Below, piece after piece: positions 34,764 through 43,138 of a DNA stretch of 64,000 nt. The DNA is from Aeromonas taiwanensis. Its GTDB lineage: Bacteria > Pseudomonadota > Gammaproteobacteria > Enterobacterales > Aeromonadaceae. The stretch's first letter is position 1. The number at the start of each line of letters is the position of its first letter. Under the pieces are notes generated by a model, which was not told the origin of the DNA, did not search any database, and saw only the letters and a program-made list of their open reading frames with translations. The position numbers and the translations under genes are program-made. The stretch spans positions 62,001 to 126,000 of the forward strand of contig NZ_CDDD01000101.1 of assembly GCF_000820165.1 (NCBI RefSeq), given 5' to 3'.

Positions 34764-35474
34764 ATGGGACGAAACAGCGGTTTTACCTTCAAGCAATTTC
34801 ACATCGATCACGACCGTTGCGCCATGAAGGTGGGGACCGACGGCATCCTGCTGGGGGCCTGGGCCCCCGTTGCCGGTGCCCGCCGTGTGCTGGACATCGG
34901 GGCCGGCAGCGGCCTCATAACCCTGATGCTGGCCCAGCGCACCGCCGACCATTGCATGATTGACGGGGTCGAGCTGGACAAAGATGCAGCCGAACAAGCC
35001 AGGGAGAACGTGGCGGCCTCCCCCTGGCACGGCCGGGTCAACATCATAGAGAGCGCCATCCAGGACTATAGTGCCACCCCCTACGACCTCATCGTCTCCA
35101 ACCCCCCCTACTTCGTGGCAGGCCAGACATTTAGCGACCCGGCAAGGGCGCTGGCACGCCATACGGGGGCGCTGGGTCCCCGCGAATTGCTGGCCGCCAG
35201 CCAGCGCCTTTTGAGTCAGGATGGTCTGCTGGCTCTGGTGCTGCCCACGGCGATGGCGGATGAAATTTTATGCATTTCGTCGAGTTATGATCTGCACGCC
35301 GTTTGTTATACAGCTGTTATCACCAGGGCCGGAAAAGAGGCAAATCGTGTTTTATTGCTGCTTGGCAGAGGATTAAACAAGTGCGAGAGGGGTGAAATTG
35401 TGATCCATTCTGCTGATGGAACCTATTCCGACAGATACATCCAACTAACCAGCCCCTTCTATTTGAAGATGTAA
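34764..35474 (+). CDS. trmN6: TrmN6 (YfiC), tRNA1(Val) adenine-37 N6-methyltransferase
   Basis: A 236-residue SAM-dependent enzyme. The SAM motif is VLDIGAGSGLITLMLAQR near residue 40, and the catalytic NPPYF motif lies in YDLIVSNPPYFVAG near residue 112. N terminus FKQFHIDHDRCAMKVGTDGILLGAWA is typical. The last quarter has lower GC than the rest (from about 35260), perhaps a different drift history. It is divergent from srmB. Confidence 0.93.
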   Translation: MGRNSGFTFKQFHIDHDRCAMKVGTDGILLGAWAPVAGARRVLDIGAGSGLITLMLAQRTADHCMIDGVELDKDAAEQARENVAASPWHGRVNIIESAIQDYSATPYDLIVSNPPYFVAGQTFSDPARALARHTGALGPRELLAASQRLLSQDGLLALVLPTAMADEILCISSSYDLHAVCYTAVITRAGKEANRVLLLLGRGLNKCERGEIVIHSADGTYSDRYIQLTSPFYLKM

Positions 35475-35482
35475 ATTTTGCC

Positions 35483-35510
35483 TTGAACTATTTTTTCACA
35501 TCATTATGCT
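35483..35510 (+). promoter_or_regulatory. Predicted promoter just before the brnQ leader hairpin
   Basis: TTGAAC (35483-35488), 16-bp spacer, TATGCT (35505-35510). Four of six positions match in each hexamer. Predicted start near 35517, five bases before the hairpin. Confidence 0.45.
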
Positions 35511-35521
35511 GACTACCAAAT

Positions 35522-35588
35522 GAGCGCCCGCTCAAGACCAGTTCAAACCACTGGTCGTGATGAAAAAATCAGCGGGGCTCTTTTTTTT
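35522..35588 (+). terminator. Large nested terminator/possible attenuator between trmN6 and brnQ
   Basis: The outer stem pairs GAGCGCCCGCT (35522-35532) with AGCGGGGCTC (35571-35580), ten pairs with one bulged G, followed by eight T. Inside is a second perfect hairpin, GACCAGT / ACTGGTC (35536-35556). The 5' arm can instead fold alone as GAGC-GCCC-GCTC, which excludes the terminator. Its position right after a predicted promoter and 76 bp before brnQ fits either a trmN6 terminator or a brnQ attenuator. Confidence 0.7.
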
Positions 35589-35664
35589 ACCCCCGAACAG
35601 TACCGGTCACTGACCAATAAAAAACTATAACAAGCAATAGTTTACAAGACAGACGAGGTTGAAC

Positions 35665-36972
35665 TTGACGAAATCACTCACATTGTCCGACGTACTCGGA
35701 TTGGGCTTCATGACCTTCGCCTTCTATCTGGGCGCAGGCAACATCATCTTCCCGCCCCTGGCCGGCTTCATGGCCGGTGAGCACCTCTCCCTGGCCATGC
35801 TGGGCTTCCTGGTTACCGCCGTGGGTCTGCCCCTCATCACCATCATCGCCGTCGCCAAGGCCGGCAACGGCTGGGCCGGCATGACCAAGCTGCTGCCCGC
35901 AGGCGTGGCCACCGCACTGGCCGTCGCCATCTACATCATCATAGGCCCGGCCTTTGCCGCCCCCCGCACCGGCCTGGTCGCCTATGAAATGGGCCTCAAG
36001 CCCTTCCTCGGCGACATGGGCCAATCCGGTCTGGCCGCTTATACCGTGCTCTTCTTCGGGGTCGCCATCCTGGTCTCTCTCAACCAGGGCAAGCTGATGG
36101 ACGCCATCGGCAAGTACTTGACCCCGGTCCTGATGGTGCTGCTGCTGACCCTGGCCATCGGCGTCTTCGTCGCCCCCCAGGGCACCATGCCCGCCGCATC
36201 CGGTGACTACCAGAGCGCGCCTTTCGTGAAGGGCATCCTGGAAGGCTACAACACCATGGATACTCTGGCGTCCCTGATGTTTGGCGCCCTGATCGTCGAT
36301 CTGCTGCGCCAGAAAGGCATCAACGACTACCAGAGCCAGTTCAAGTACCTGGCCATCGCGGGCATCATCTCCGCCATCGGCCTGTCCGTGGTCTATGTCT
36401 CCCTGTTCCAGCTCGGCAACACCGCTGCCGGCGTCGCCACCGACGTGACCAATGGCGGTGCCATCGTCAACGCCTATGTGCTGAGCCTGTTCGGACAGCC
36501 CGGTCAGTTCATTCTGGCCGCCATCATCACCCTGGCCTGCTTCACCACCGCCGTGGGTCTGATCTCCGCCTGTTCCGACTTCTTCCACAACCTCACCGGC
36601 ATGAGCTACAAGAAACTGGTGGTCTTGCTGGGCGTCATCTGCGCCGTGGTGGCCAACGTGGGCCTGAGCCAGCTCATCAGCCTCTCCATCCCGGTACTGG
36701 TCGCCATCTACCCGGTTGCCGTGGCACTGGTGCTGGTCACCTTCCTGAAGGGTTACTTCGGCCGTCCCCGCCTGGTGTTCCGCTCCGTGCTGCTGGTCGC
36801 CTTCCTGTTTGGCTGCCTGGACGGCCTGGGTGCTGCCGGCATGAAGATGGATGCATTCGCCTTCCTGCCGCTGTTTGACAAGGGCCTGGCCTGGTTACTG
36901 CCGACCCTGCTGGCCTGCGGTCTGGGTGTCATGGTGCGCGGTGGCGATAAACTGGCTGCCGAAGCCGCCTGA
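35665..36972 (+). CDS. brnQ: BrnQ, branched-chain amino acid:cation symporter
   Basis: A 435-residue LIVCS-family transporter with about twelve membrane segments. GFMTFAFYLGAGNIIFPPLAGF near residue 15 and FLLGALIVDLLRQKG-like SLMFGALIVDLL are family signatures. The start is a TTG at 35665, six bases after GAGG; another TTG at 35659 would touch the Shine-Dalgarno. It imports leucine, isoleucine and valine. The leader RNA may control it (see the hairpin upstream). Confidence 0.93.
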   Translation: MTKSLTLSDVLGLGFMTFAFYLGAGNIIFPPLAGFMAGEHLSLAMLGFLVTAVGLPLITIIAVAKAGNGWAGMTKLLPAGVATALAVAIYIIIGPAFAAPRTGLVAYEMGLKPFLGDMGQSGLAAYTVLFFGVAILVSLNQGKLMDAIGKYLTPVLMVLLLTLAIGVFVAPQGTMPAASGDYQSAPFVKGILEGYNTMDTLASLMFGALIVDLLRQKGINDYQSQFKYLAIAGIISAIGLSVVYVSLFQLGNTAAGVATDVTNGGAIVNAYVLSLFGQPGQFILAAIITLACFTTAVGLISACSDFFHNLTGMSYKKLVVLLGVICAVVANVGLSQLISLSIPVLVAIYPVAVALVLVTFLKGYFGRPRLVFRSVLLVAFLFGCLDGLGAAGMKMDAFAFLPLFDKGLAWLLPTLLACGLGVMVRGGDKLAAEAA

Positions 36973-37001
36973 TATCACGACATCACAAACCAGATAAAAA
37001 A

Positions 37002-37032
37002 AGAGGCCAGCATCCGCTGGCCTCTTTTTTTT
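37002..37032. terminator. Terminator after brnQ
   Basis: AGAGGCCAGC-ATCC-GCTGGCCTCT followed by eight T, and preceded by A7, so it can serve both strands. Confidence 0.95.
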
Positions 37033-37075
37033 GAGTGATCATGGGGACGGGAACGCGCCCCCTATCGACAGGGGA

Positions 37076-37303
37076 TCAGAGCAGGGACACCGGCTTGGGC
37101 TTGCCGGCCAGGCCGTACCAGTGGTGCTCAATCCGACCGGCATGCCAGCGCAGGGTGCACCAGGGCTGATCGGCCTGCCAGCGCGGGAAGTTGATCTCCA
37201 CGCTGTTGTCTTCGTACTTGTAGATGGAGGTGCTGATCTCGATGTCCGACATGATGAGCAGCACGACCCCACCGATGAAACTCCATTTCAGCATCTTCCA
37301 CAT
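37076..37303 (-). CDS. Small single-pass membrane protein, unassigned
   Basis: A 75-residue protein. Residues 7-19 are hydrophobic (WSFIGGVVLLIMS), then a small soluble domain with several Trp: FPRWQADQPWCTLRWHAGRIEHHWYGL. It starts five bases after the cheX stop codon, so it belongs to the zur-cheX transcript. I do not recognise the family. One cysteine and the Trp/His-rich tail are visible, but no known motif. Confidence 0.65.
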   Translation of the reverse strand: MWKMLKWSFIGGVVLLIMSDIEISTSIYKYEDNSVEINFPRWQADQPWCTLRWHAGRIEHHWYGLAGKPKPVSLL

Positions 37304-37308
37304 GGCGG

Positions 37309-37770
37309 TTACTCGAAGCAGATCTCGATGGTGGCACGGCCATACTCAGAGTCGAACGGCATCATGATCTTGGCGCCGTCGGCCCGGTGAGTGATGGTAT
37401 GATTGGGACCGGAGACGATGACGGGGGTCGCCATGTCGAACTCATACCCCTTCTCCCCCAGCATGCGCTTGGCGCCGCCCGTCACCATATTGGTGATCTC
37501 GCCCACCATGTCGGTCACTTCCTCATTGATGGTGGTCGGCGCTTCCCCCAGCATGCGGCGCATGATCTCCAGCGCCAGCCCCTTCTCGAAGCTGATGGAG
37601 AGGGAGCCCCGGGTCTGCGGACCCACCATGCCGATGAGGCCGGAGACGTCCCCCCGCGCCAGCTCGTCCGTCTTGCGCTTGGGGGCACCGGGTTTAAGCT
37701 CCAGCTGCGCCATGGTGGAGAGCACGTTGAGCAGGGAGAGCAGGAACGGGTTTACAAAATCAGCCTTCAT
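37309..37770 (-). CDS. cheX: CheX-type CheY-phosphate phosphatase
   Basis: A 153-residue CheC/CheX-like protein. The catalytic ExxN motif is in VGEITNMVTGGAKRML near residue 90, and GSLSISFEKGLALEIMRRMLGE precedes it. The start, with GGGAG six bases ahead, lies inside the 3' end of zur, overlapping by 11 bp. In other bacteria CheX dephosphorylates CheY-P. No other chemotaxis gene is nearby, so its partner is unknown. Confidence 0.85.
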   Translation of the reverse strand: MKADFVNPFLLSLLNVLSTMAQLELKPGAPKRKTDELARGDVSGLIGMVGPQTRGSLSISFEKGLALEIMRRMLGEAPTTINEEVTDMVGEITNMVTGGAKRMLGEKGYEFDMATPVIVSGPNHTITHRADGAKIMMPFDSEYGRATIEICFE

Positions 37771-38218
37771 CTTGACTCCCTACGGTGGCAGAGCAGCTCG
37801 CACATTGACCATGGGCTTCTATGGTCTTGTTGGTAATAGTAAAACCATGCAGGCGAGCCTGCTCGGAAAAGGCGGCGTCGATGGCCGGATCGTGCAGCTC
37901 CACCACCTCCTTGCAGCGATCGCAGATCAGCAGCTGCATCGGATGGGCATGGTCGAAGTGGCAGCAGAAGATGAAGGCGTTGAGCGACTCCACCTTGTGG
38001 GCAAATCCCTGCTCGAGCAGAAAGTCGAGGGCCCGATAGACGGTAGGGGGCTTGGCATGGGCCTCGGTCTGCTGCAACTGGGCCAGCAGATCATAGGCGC
38101 TGATGGCATTGCCATGGGCGGCAAGCAGCCGGAACACCTGGCGCCGGGTCGGAGTGAAACGGATCCCGCGCTGCTCGCAGAGGCGCTCCGCTCGTTGTAG
38201 AAGTTGGTCTTGATTCAT
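37760..38218 (-). CDS. zur: Zur, zinc uptake regulator (Fur family)
   Basis: A 152-residue metalloregulator. The winged helix is in [26 protein letters not shown], and [22 protein letters not shown] matches E. coli Zur almost exactly. Zinc ligands are in [16 protein letters not shown] and CASC. ATG at 38218 is preferred; a GTG at 38224 is also open. It is divergent from dusA and overlaps cheX. The usual Zur targets znuABC are not in the window. Confidence 0.93.
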   Translation of the reverse strand: MNQDQLLQRAERLCEQRGIRFTPTRRQVFRLLAAHGNAISAYDLLAQLQQTEAHAKPPTVYRALDFLLEQGFAHKVESLNAFIFCCHFDHAHPMQLLICDRCKEVVELHDPAIDAAFSEQARLHGFTITNKTIEAHGQCASCSATVGSQDEG

Positions 38219-38354
38219 GTTCACGCAGATACCCTGTCAATTAGCCGGATACTATCACAGGGCCTCCCTGGCGCGGGGACAAAATTCATTTTCGGAGCCT
38301 GTCTCACGTTGTGGTAGAATCCGCCCCCTTGTTTGGCCAACCCGGATGATTTTT

Positions 38355-39341
38355 ATGCAGGCGCAGCGCTTCTCCATCGCCCCCATGCTGGACTGGACCG
38401 ATCGGCATTGCCGTTACTTCCACCGTCTGATGACCCGTCAGACCCTGCTCTATACCGAGATGGTAACCACGGGCGCCATCATCCACGGCAAGGGGGACTA
38501 CCTGGGCTACAGCGAGCAGGAGCACCCCATCGCCTTGCAACTGGGTGGCAGCAACCCGGCGGATCTGGCTCGCTGTGCCAGGTTGGCCGAGGAGCGTGGC
38601 TATGACGAGGTCAACCTCAACGTGGGTTGCCCGTCTGATCGTGTCCAGAACGGCCGCTTCGGCGCCTGCCTGATGGGCGAACCCGCCCTGGTGGCCGACT
38701 GCATCAAGGCGATGCGCGACGTGGTGGATATTCCGGTGACCGTGAAGACCCGCATCGGCATCGACGAGCAGGACTCCTACGAGTTTTTGCAGGCTTTCAT
38801 CGAGCAAGTGCGGGATGCCGGCTGCGATACCTTTATCGTCCACGCCCGCAAGGCCTGGCTGAGCGGCCTGAGTCCGAAAGAGAACCGCGAGATCCCGCCG
38901 CTGGACTACCCCCGCGTCTACCAGGTCAAGCGAGATTATCCGGATCTGACCATCGCCATCAACGGGGGCGTCACCAGCCTGGAGCAGTCCCTCGAACACC
39001 TGCAACACCTCGACGGGGTCATGATGGGACGCGAGGCCTACCAGAACCCCTACATCCTGGCCGAGGTCGACAACCGGATCTTCGGCATGACCGGCGAGGT
39101 GCCAAGCCGCCACGAGGTGGTGCGGATGATGCTGCCCTATATGGAGCAGGAGCTGGCCAAGGGCAACTACCTCTCCCACATGACGCGCCACATGCTGGGC
39201 CTGTTCCAGAACATGCAGGGCGCCCGTGCCTGGCGCCGTCATCTCAGCGAAAACGCCTGCAAGCCCGGGGCCGACATCCAGGTGGTGCTGGACGCCATGG
39301 CCAAGGTGCCGGAATTCGCGCCAGCCGACTCGGTGGAATAA
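38355..39341 (+). CDS. dusA: DusA, tRNA dihydrouridine synthase
   Basis: A 328-residue FMN enzyme making D20/D20a in t[21 protein letters not shown] at the start, the catalytic cysteine in [21 protein letters not shown] (near residue 95), and [13 protein letters not shown] are intact. The ATG at 38355 is chosen; an ATG at 38346 adds three residues. A TAGAAT -10 lies near 38311. The dusA 5' end is a known phage attachment region, but no insertion is seen here. Confidence 0.95.
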   Translation: MQAQRFSIAPMLDWTDRHCRYFHRLMTRQTLLYTEMVTTGAIIHGKGDYLGYSEQEHPIALQLGGSNPADLARCARLAEERGYDEVNLNVGCPSDRVQNGRFGACLMGEPALVADCIKAMRDVVDIPVTVKTRIGIDEQDSYEFLQAFIEQVRDAGCDTFIVHARKAWLSGLSPKENREIPPLDYPRVYQVKRDYPDLTIAINGGVTSLEQSLEHLQHLDGVMMGREAYQNPYILAEVDNRIFGMTGEVPSRHEVVRMMLPYMEQELAKGNYLSHMTRHMLGLFQNMQGARAWRRHLSENACKPGADIQVVLDAMAKVPEFAPADSVE

Positions 39342-39343
39342 GC

Positions 39344-39493
39344 ATGTATCGCTTCACCGGTTCCTGGCTGCACAAGGCGCTGGTCCGCCTCTGTGCCGGC
39401 CTGCTCGCCATCCTGGGCATCAAGCTCAGCGCCTTCTACTTCATCGGACTGCTGATCGTGCTGGGGCTGCACCGGGATCAGATCCTGGGCTGA
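39344..39493 (+). CDS. 49-residue membrane protein immediately after dusA
   Basis: Starts two bases after the dusA stop codon. Sequence pattern: MYRFTGSWLHKALVR, then a hydrophobic stretch from about residue 17 to 42 (LCAGLLAILGIKLSAFYFIGLLIVLG), ending LHRDQILG. Codon third positions are GC-rich as in neighbouring genes, and a strong terminator follows 28 bp after the stop. In E. coli a small envelope-stress gene, pspG, lies near dusA, but this sequence does not resemble PspG. Coding status is likely but unproven. Confidence 0.6.
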   Translation: MYRFTGSWLHKALVRLCAGLLAILGIKLSAFYFIGLLIVLGLHRDQILG

Positions 39494-39520
39494 CCCTGGC
39501 TGACAAGATAGAGACAAGTA

Positions 39521-39551
39521 AAAGCCGGAGCAGCGATGCTCCGGCTTTTTT
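39521..39551 (+). terminator. Terminator after the dusA operon
   Basis: AAAGCCGGAGCA-GCGA-TGCTCCGGCTTT followed by T run. Confidence 0.95.
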
Positions 39552-39581
39552 GTCTGCGGCGCGGACCATTCTGGGCCAGGC

Positions 39582-40007
39582 TCACTCCTCCAGCGCCACG
39601 AATTGTAGCTCCGGGGGAGAAGAGGTCAGCACGTCGGCGCAGTAATCCCAGGTCGAGATGCGATAGTGCTGCAAGTCTTCATCCAGATGCAGGCCATCGG
39701 ATTCCTGATGGAACCAGCTGGCGAAACGGGACGGGGTGATCAGCTGGATCTGCTCCTCGATGACGTGGCTGTCACGCCCTTCCGCCAGATCACAGTCCTC
39801 CATCACCCTCACCGCGAAGATGTGGCGGAAGCTGACCCGGCACATGGGCTGTGGCGGCAGGTCGATGCTACGGGCGCGACCCAGCATGACGATCAGGGTA
39901 TCGCTCCAGATGTCCTGGTGCAGCTCGGCCACCACCAGGCCGGGGGGAAGCTGGCGAGCGGGGGCCCAGGGGATGGCCACCTGCCGAATGGCATTCTTCT
40001 GTTCCAT
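39582..40007 (-). CDS. Hypothetical protein, 141 residues
   Basis: Cytoplasmic-looking protein without signal or membrane segment. Visible stretches are VAIPWAPARQLPPGLVVAELHQDIWSDTLIVMLGRA and CRVSFRHIFAVRVMEDCDLAEG. A mixed alpha/beta tail ends PPELQFVALEE. GAGGTGGAT precedes the ATG at 40007, a good Shine-Dalgarno. I do not recognise the family. It stands alone between convergent dusA and hupA on its own strand. Confidence 0.7.
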   Translation of the reverse strand: MEQKNAIRQVAIPWAPARQLPPGLVVAELHQDIWSDTLIVMLGRARSIDLPPQPMCRVSFRHIFAVRVMEDCDLAEGRDSHVIEEQIQLITPSRFASWFHQESDGLHLDEDLQHYRISTWDYCADVLTSSPPELQFVALEE

Positions 40008-40075
40008 ATCCACCTCACTACAGCGCATGCCATATCCTGAGTGTATCTGAAACCAATTCCAATGAAGATGGCAAG

Positions 40076-40098
40076 AAAAAACCCGGCAGGTGCCGGGT
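40076..40098 (-). terminator. Terminator after hupA
   Basis: AACCCGGCA / TGCCGGGTT with a two-base centre; A-rich left side gives a U6 tail on the minus strand. Confidence 0.9.
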
Positions 40099-40120
40099 TT
40101 CATTTGATTACTTAACGCGA

Positions 40121-40393
40121 TTACTTGACGGCGTCTTTCAGCGCCTTGCCTGCCACAAAGGACGGCACATTGGCGGCTGCAATCTGGATCTCTTTGCCAG
40201 TCTGCGGGTTGCGACCGGTGCGGCCCGCGCGATGGTTGACCTTGAAGGTACCAAAACCCACCAACTGAACGGCATCGCCCTCTTTCAGGCTCTGGGTAAT
40301 ACCATTGATGATCTCTTCCAGAGCGACTTTGGCCTGAGCTTTGCTCAGGTCTGCTTTGGCGGCAATTGCATCGACAAGTTGAGCTTTGTTCAT
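40121..40393 (-). CDS. hupA: Histone-like protein HU, alpha type
   Basis: A 90-residue nucleoid protein. [27 protein letters not shown] at the N terminus, then [32 protein letters not shown] and [30 protein letters not shown] and [11 protein letters not shown] are closer to HupA than HupB of E. coli. It binds DNA as a dimer through the beta-ribbon arms around residues 52-75. The long upstream region (about 340 bp to rsd) suggests strong, regulated promoters. Confidence 0.95.
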   Translation of the reverse strand: MNKAQLVDAIAAKADLSKAQAKVALEEIINGITQSLKEGDAVQLVGFGTFKVNHRAGRTGRNPQTGKEIQIAAANVPSFVAGKALKDAVK

Positions 40394-40617
40394 AACATTT
40401 CCTTTATGATCGGGCATTTAGCACCGGGCCACTCTATTCAAAAAAAAACACTCAGGCAAAGGCTTTATCAGCCGGATTGGCTTGAATGCTGGGGTTTTCA
40501 TCAAGATCTGCGGAAATAGTCACATATCTCGTCCCTTTGCCTTCCAGATGGGTGACGGGACGCGAGAATCCGGCGGAGACTTGTATGCGGCCCCCTGCCT
40601 GATGTAACAATATCCCT

Positions 40618-40664
40618 ACACTCCTATTGACGGTCAACAGGATTTTCCCTAGTTATAGGAGTGT
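40618..40664. promoter_or_regulatory. Perfect 10-bp inverted repeat upstream of rsd
   Basis: ACACTCCTAT (40618-40627) and ATAGGAGTGT (40655-40664) are exact reverse complements separated by 27 bp. Inside, at the left arm, is TTGAC-G-GTCAA (40627-40637), an 11-bp palindrome that also reads as a -35 element TTGACG. No good -10 at 17-18 bp is seen. The rsd ATG is 68 bp further. The rest of the 338-bp hupA-rsd gap holds no ORF. Confidence 0.6.
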
Positions 40665-40731
40665 CGTCAGTCGATGAGAATGACCGGAGGCGTGCGGCCA
40701 GGGTGTCGCAGGCCATGCCCATGGAGGGACT

Positions 40732-41214
40732 ATGTTAACTGAACTGGAAAAAACCAAGCGCGCACTGGCAGGCAAGCACAGAGCGATAGACGACTGGCTG
40801 GATGCCAGGCAGGCGTTGCTGGTCGAGTACATGCGGCTCGCCGGGCTCATGCCGACCCGCGCCAAACAACGCTCCCTTCCCGGCCATGTCGAGCTGCAAC
40901 GCTTCTGCGAACAGCTGGTCGACTACGTCAGCGCCGGTCATTTCGAGATCTACAACCACGTGGTTACCGCCTTCGAGCAGGCCAGCGGCGACAAGCTGGA
41001 ACTGGCCAAGCGCATCTACCCCCACATCCGGGCCTGCACCGAGTTCGCACTGGAATTCAACGACAAGTACAGCAATGCCGACGAGGCCCAGCTGCTGCAA
41101 CTCGACGAAGATCTGAATCAGCTGGGGCCCGTCCTGGAGGACAGGTTCAAGCAGGAAGACAGACTGGTCAAGGCGTTGCAGGTCGTCGAGTCCCTCAGTC
41201 ATCAGCGGGTCTGA
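40732..41214 (+). CDS. rsd: Rsd, anti-sigma-70 regulator
   Basis: A 160-residue helical protein of the Rsd/AlgQ family. LTELEKTKRALAGKHRAIDDWLDARQALLVEYMRLAG and FCEQLVDYVSAGHFEIYNHVV match E. coli Rsd (158 residues; SLVDYLSAGHFSIYE). It sequesters the housekeeping sigma factor in stationary phase. The region before the ATG contains the inverted repeat described above. Confidence 0.92.
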   Translation: MLTELEKTKRALAGKHRAIDDWLDARQALLVEYMRLAGLMPTRAKQRSLPGHVELQRFCEQLVDYVSAGHFEIYNHVVTAFEQASGDKLELAKRIYPHIRACTEFALEFNDKYSNADEAQLLQLDEDLNQLGPVLEDRFKQEDRLVKALQVVESLSHQRV

Positions 41215-41316
41215 TAGCCAATACCGGAGCCAGTTCAAGATCCTGATGTGCCAGCTGCATTACACTCTGGGACATGAACGACTAGCCCTGTGCTCGCACG
41301 CAGACCGGAGACGACC

Positions 41317-41706
41317 ATGGCCGAGCGCCGCCACTTTACACGCATCTTCTATTTGACCGCCGCCAAGCTCACCCAGGGCGCGAACCGGTGGCACACCCAG
41401 CTGGTCGATGTCTCCCTGCAGGGAGCCCTGCTGCTCAGGCCCGAGGAGTGGTCCCCCGGCGACGACAAGGAGTACGAGATCAGCTTCATGCTGGGGGGCA
41501 GCGACATCGAGATAAGGATGCAGGTCGAGCTGACCCACGTGGCCAGCAAGAAGCTCGGTTTCTATTGCCACCACATCGACATCGACAGCGCGACCCATCT
41601 CAAGCGGATGATCGAGCTGAACATAGGGGAGGAGCAGCTGCTCTATCGCGAGCTGGAACAACTGCTGCAAGAGCACAGGGAGCACATTCCCCCGACCGCG
41701 CCCTGA
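41317..41706 (+). CDS. Single-domain PilZ protein, probable c-di-GMP receptor
   Basis: A 129-residue protein. Both c-di-GMP motifs are present: RRHFTRI (RxxxR) near residue 4 and DVSLQG (DxSxxG) near residue 33. The ATG at 41317 is preceded by CGGAG; the open frame upstream to 41290 is rejected. It is convergent to radA and near the tandem PilZ protein (43239-45614), whose RxxxR/DxSxxG it shares. Partner unknown. Confidence 0.85.
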   Translation: MAERRHFTRIFYLTAAKLTQGANRWHTQLVDVSLQGALLLRPEEWSPGDDKEYEISFMLGGSDIEIRMQVELTHVASKKLGFYCHHIDIDSATHLKRMIELNIGEEQLLYRELEQLLQEHREHIPPTAP

Positions 41707-41722
41707 CAAGGGTCAGAGAACA

Positions 41723-41748
41723 AAAAGGAGCGTCTCGACGCTCCTTTT
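41723..41748. terminator. Bidirectional terminator between the PilZ gene and radA
   Basis: AAAAGGAGCGTC-TC-GACGCTCCTTTT, a perfect palindrome flanked by A- and T-rich sequence. Confidence 0.92.
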
Positions 41749-41773
41749 GTTTTCCATCACTTTTTGCTTTGTC

Positions 41774-43138
41774 TCACAAGGCCTCGAGGGCATCGGAGAG
41801 CTTCTTCACCGGCACCACCTCCATCCCCTCGATGGGATGCTTGGGGGCATTGGCGTGGGGCACTATGGCTCTGCGGAAGCCGTGCTTGGCCGCCTCCTGC
41901 AGCCGCTCCTGACCGGAGGGCACGGGCCGGATCTCGCCGGACAATCCCACCTCCCCAAAGACCACCAGATCCTTGGGCAGGGCCTGATCCCGGAAGCTGG
42001 AGACCATGGCCAGCAGCAGTGCCAGATCCGCGCTGGTCTCCTCGACCTTGACCCCGCCGACCACGTTGATGAAGACGTCCTGATCCGCCATCTGCAACCC
42101 GCCGTGGCGATGCAGCACCGCCAGCAGCATGGCGAGACGGTTGTGATCCATGCCCACCGCCACACGGCGCGGATTGGAGAGCTGGGAGTAGTCCACCAGC
42201 GCCTGCAGCTCCACCAGCAGGGGACGGGTTCCCTCCCAGATCACCATGACGATGGATCCCGGAGCCTGCTCCTCCCCGCGGCTCAGGAAGATGGCGGAGG
42301 GGTTGCTCACCTCCTTCATTCCCTGCCCCGTCATGGCAAAGACGCCGAGCTCGTTGACCGCGCCGAAGCGGTTCTTGTGGGAACGCAGGGTCCGGAAACG
42401 GGAGTCATGCCCGCCATCCAGCAGCACGGAGCAGTCGATGCAGTGCTCCAGCACCTTGGGACCGGCCAGGGTGCCGTCCTTGGTGACATGGCCCACCATG
42501 AAGATGGCCACGTGGTTCTGCTTGGCATAGCGGGTCAGCAGGGCGGCCGCCTCCCGCACCTGGGAGACGGAGCCCGGCGCGGACTGCACGTCCGCCACGT
42601 GCATCACCTGGATGGAGTCGATGACCATGATCTGGGGCTGCTCCTGCTGGGCGATGAGGCAGATCTGCTCGACACTGGTCTCCGACAGCATGCGCAGCTT
42701 GTCGGTGGGCAGGCCCAGACGACTGGCACGCATGGCCACCTGCTGCAGCGACTCCTCGCCGGTGACATACAGGGTCTTCATGCGCTCCGCCAACCCGCAC
42801 ATGGTCTGCAACAGCAGGGTCGACTTGCCCGCCCCGGGATTGCCGCCGATCAGGATGGCAGAACCGGGCACTACACCGCCCCCAAGCACCCGATCCAGCT
42901 CCTTGAAGCCCGAGCTGAAGCGGGGGATCTCGGTCGTGGCGATCTCCGCCAGCGTCTGCACCTGACTGCCGATGGCACCGGCATAACCGGTGTAGCGGGC
43001 GCTCTTGCCGGGTGTCGCAACCCCCAGTCTCACCTCGGTGATGGTGTTCCACTCCTTGCACTCGCCACACTGGCCTTGCCAGCGGCTGAAGGCGGCACCA
43101 CATTCGGAACAAACATAGGCGGTTTTGTTTTTGGCCAT
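41774..43138 (-). CDS. radA: RadA (Sms), DNA branch-migration protein
   Basis: A 454-residue protein. The N-terminal C4 zinc finger is CSECGAAFSRWQGQCGEC. Walker A GGNPGAGKSTL is near residue 102, Walker B MVIDSIQVMH follows, and the RadA-specific KNRFG motif is at RSHKNRFGAVNELGVF near residue 258. The C-terminal Lon-like domain includes GGVKVEETSADLALLLAMVSS. It promotes RecA-dependent branch migration. It is divergent from the tandem PilZ gene with 100 bp between. Confidence 0.96.
   Translation of the reverse strand: MAKNKTAYVCSECGAAFSRWQGQCGECKEWNTITEVRLGVATPGKSARYTGYAGAIGSQVQTLAEIATTEIPRFSSGFKELDRVLGGGVVPGSAILIGGNPGAGKSTLLLQTMCGLAERMKTLYVTGEESLQQVAMRASRLGLPTDKLRMLSETSVEQICLIAQQEQPQIMVIDSIQVMHVADVQSAPGSVSQVREAAALLTRYAKQNHVAIFMVGHVTKDGTLAGPKVLEHCIDCSVLLDGGHDSRFRTLRSHKNRFGAVNELGVFAMTGQGMKEVSNPSAIFLSRGEEQAPGSIVMVIWEGTRPLLVELQALVDYSQLSNPRRVAVGMDHNRLAMLLAVLHRHGGLQMADQDVFINVVGGVKVEETSADLALLLAMVSSFRDQALPKDLVVFGEVGLSGEIRPVPSGQERLQEAAKHGFRRAIVPHANAPKHPIEGMEVVPVKKLSDALEAL

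Noticed and set aside
35506-35523. MLTTK as a brnQ leader peptide
   Set aside because: Only five codons, one Leu, no ribosome-binding site, and the likely transcript starts inside it.
38219-38354. Phage attachment or integrated element at the dusA 5' end
   Set aside because: dusA is a known attachment gene, but no integrase or duplicated sequence is present.
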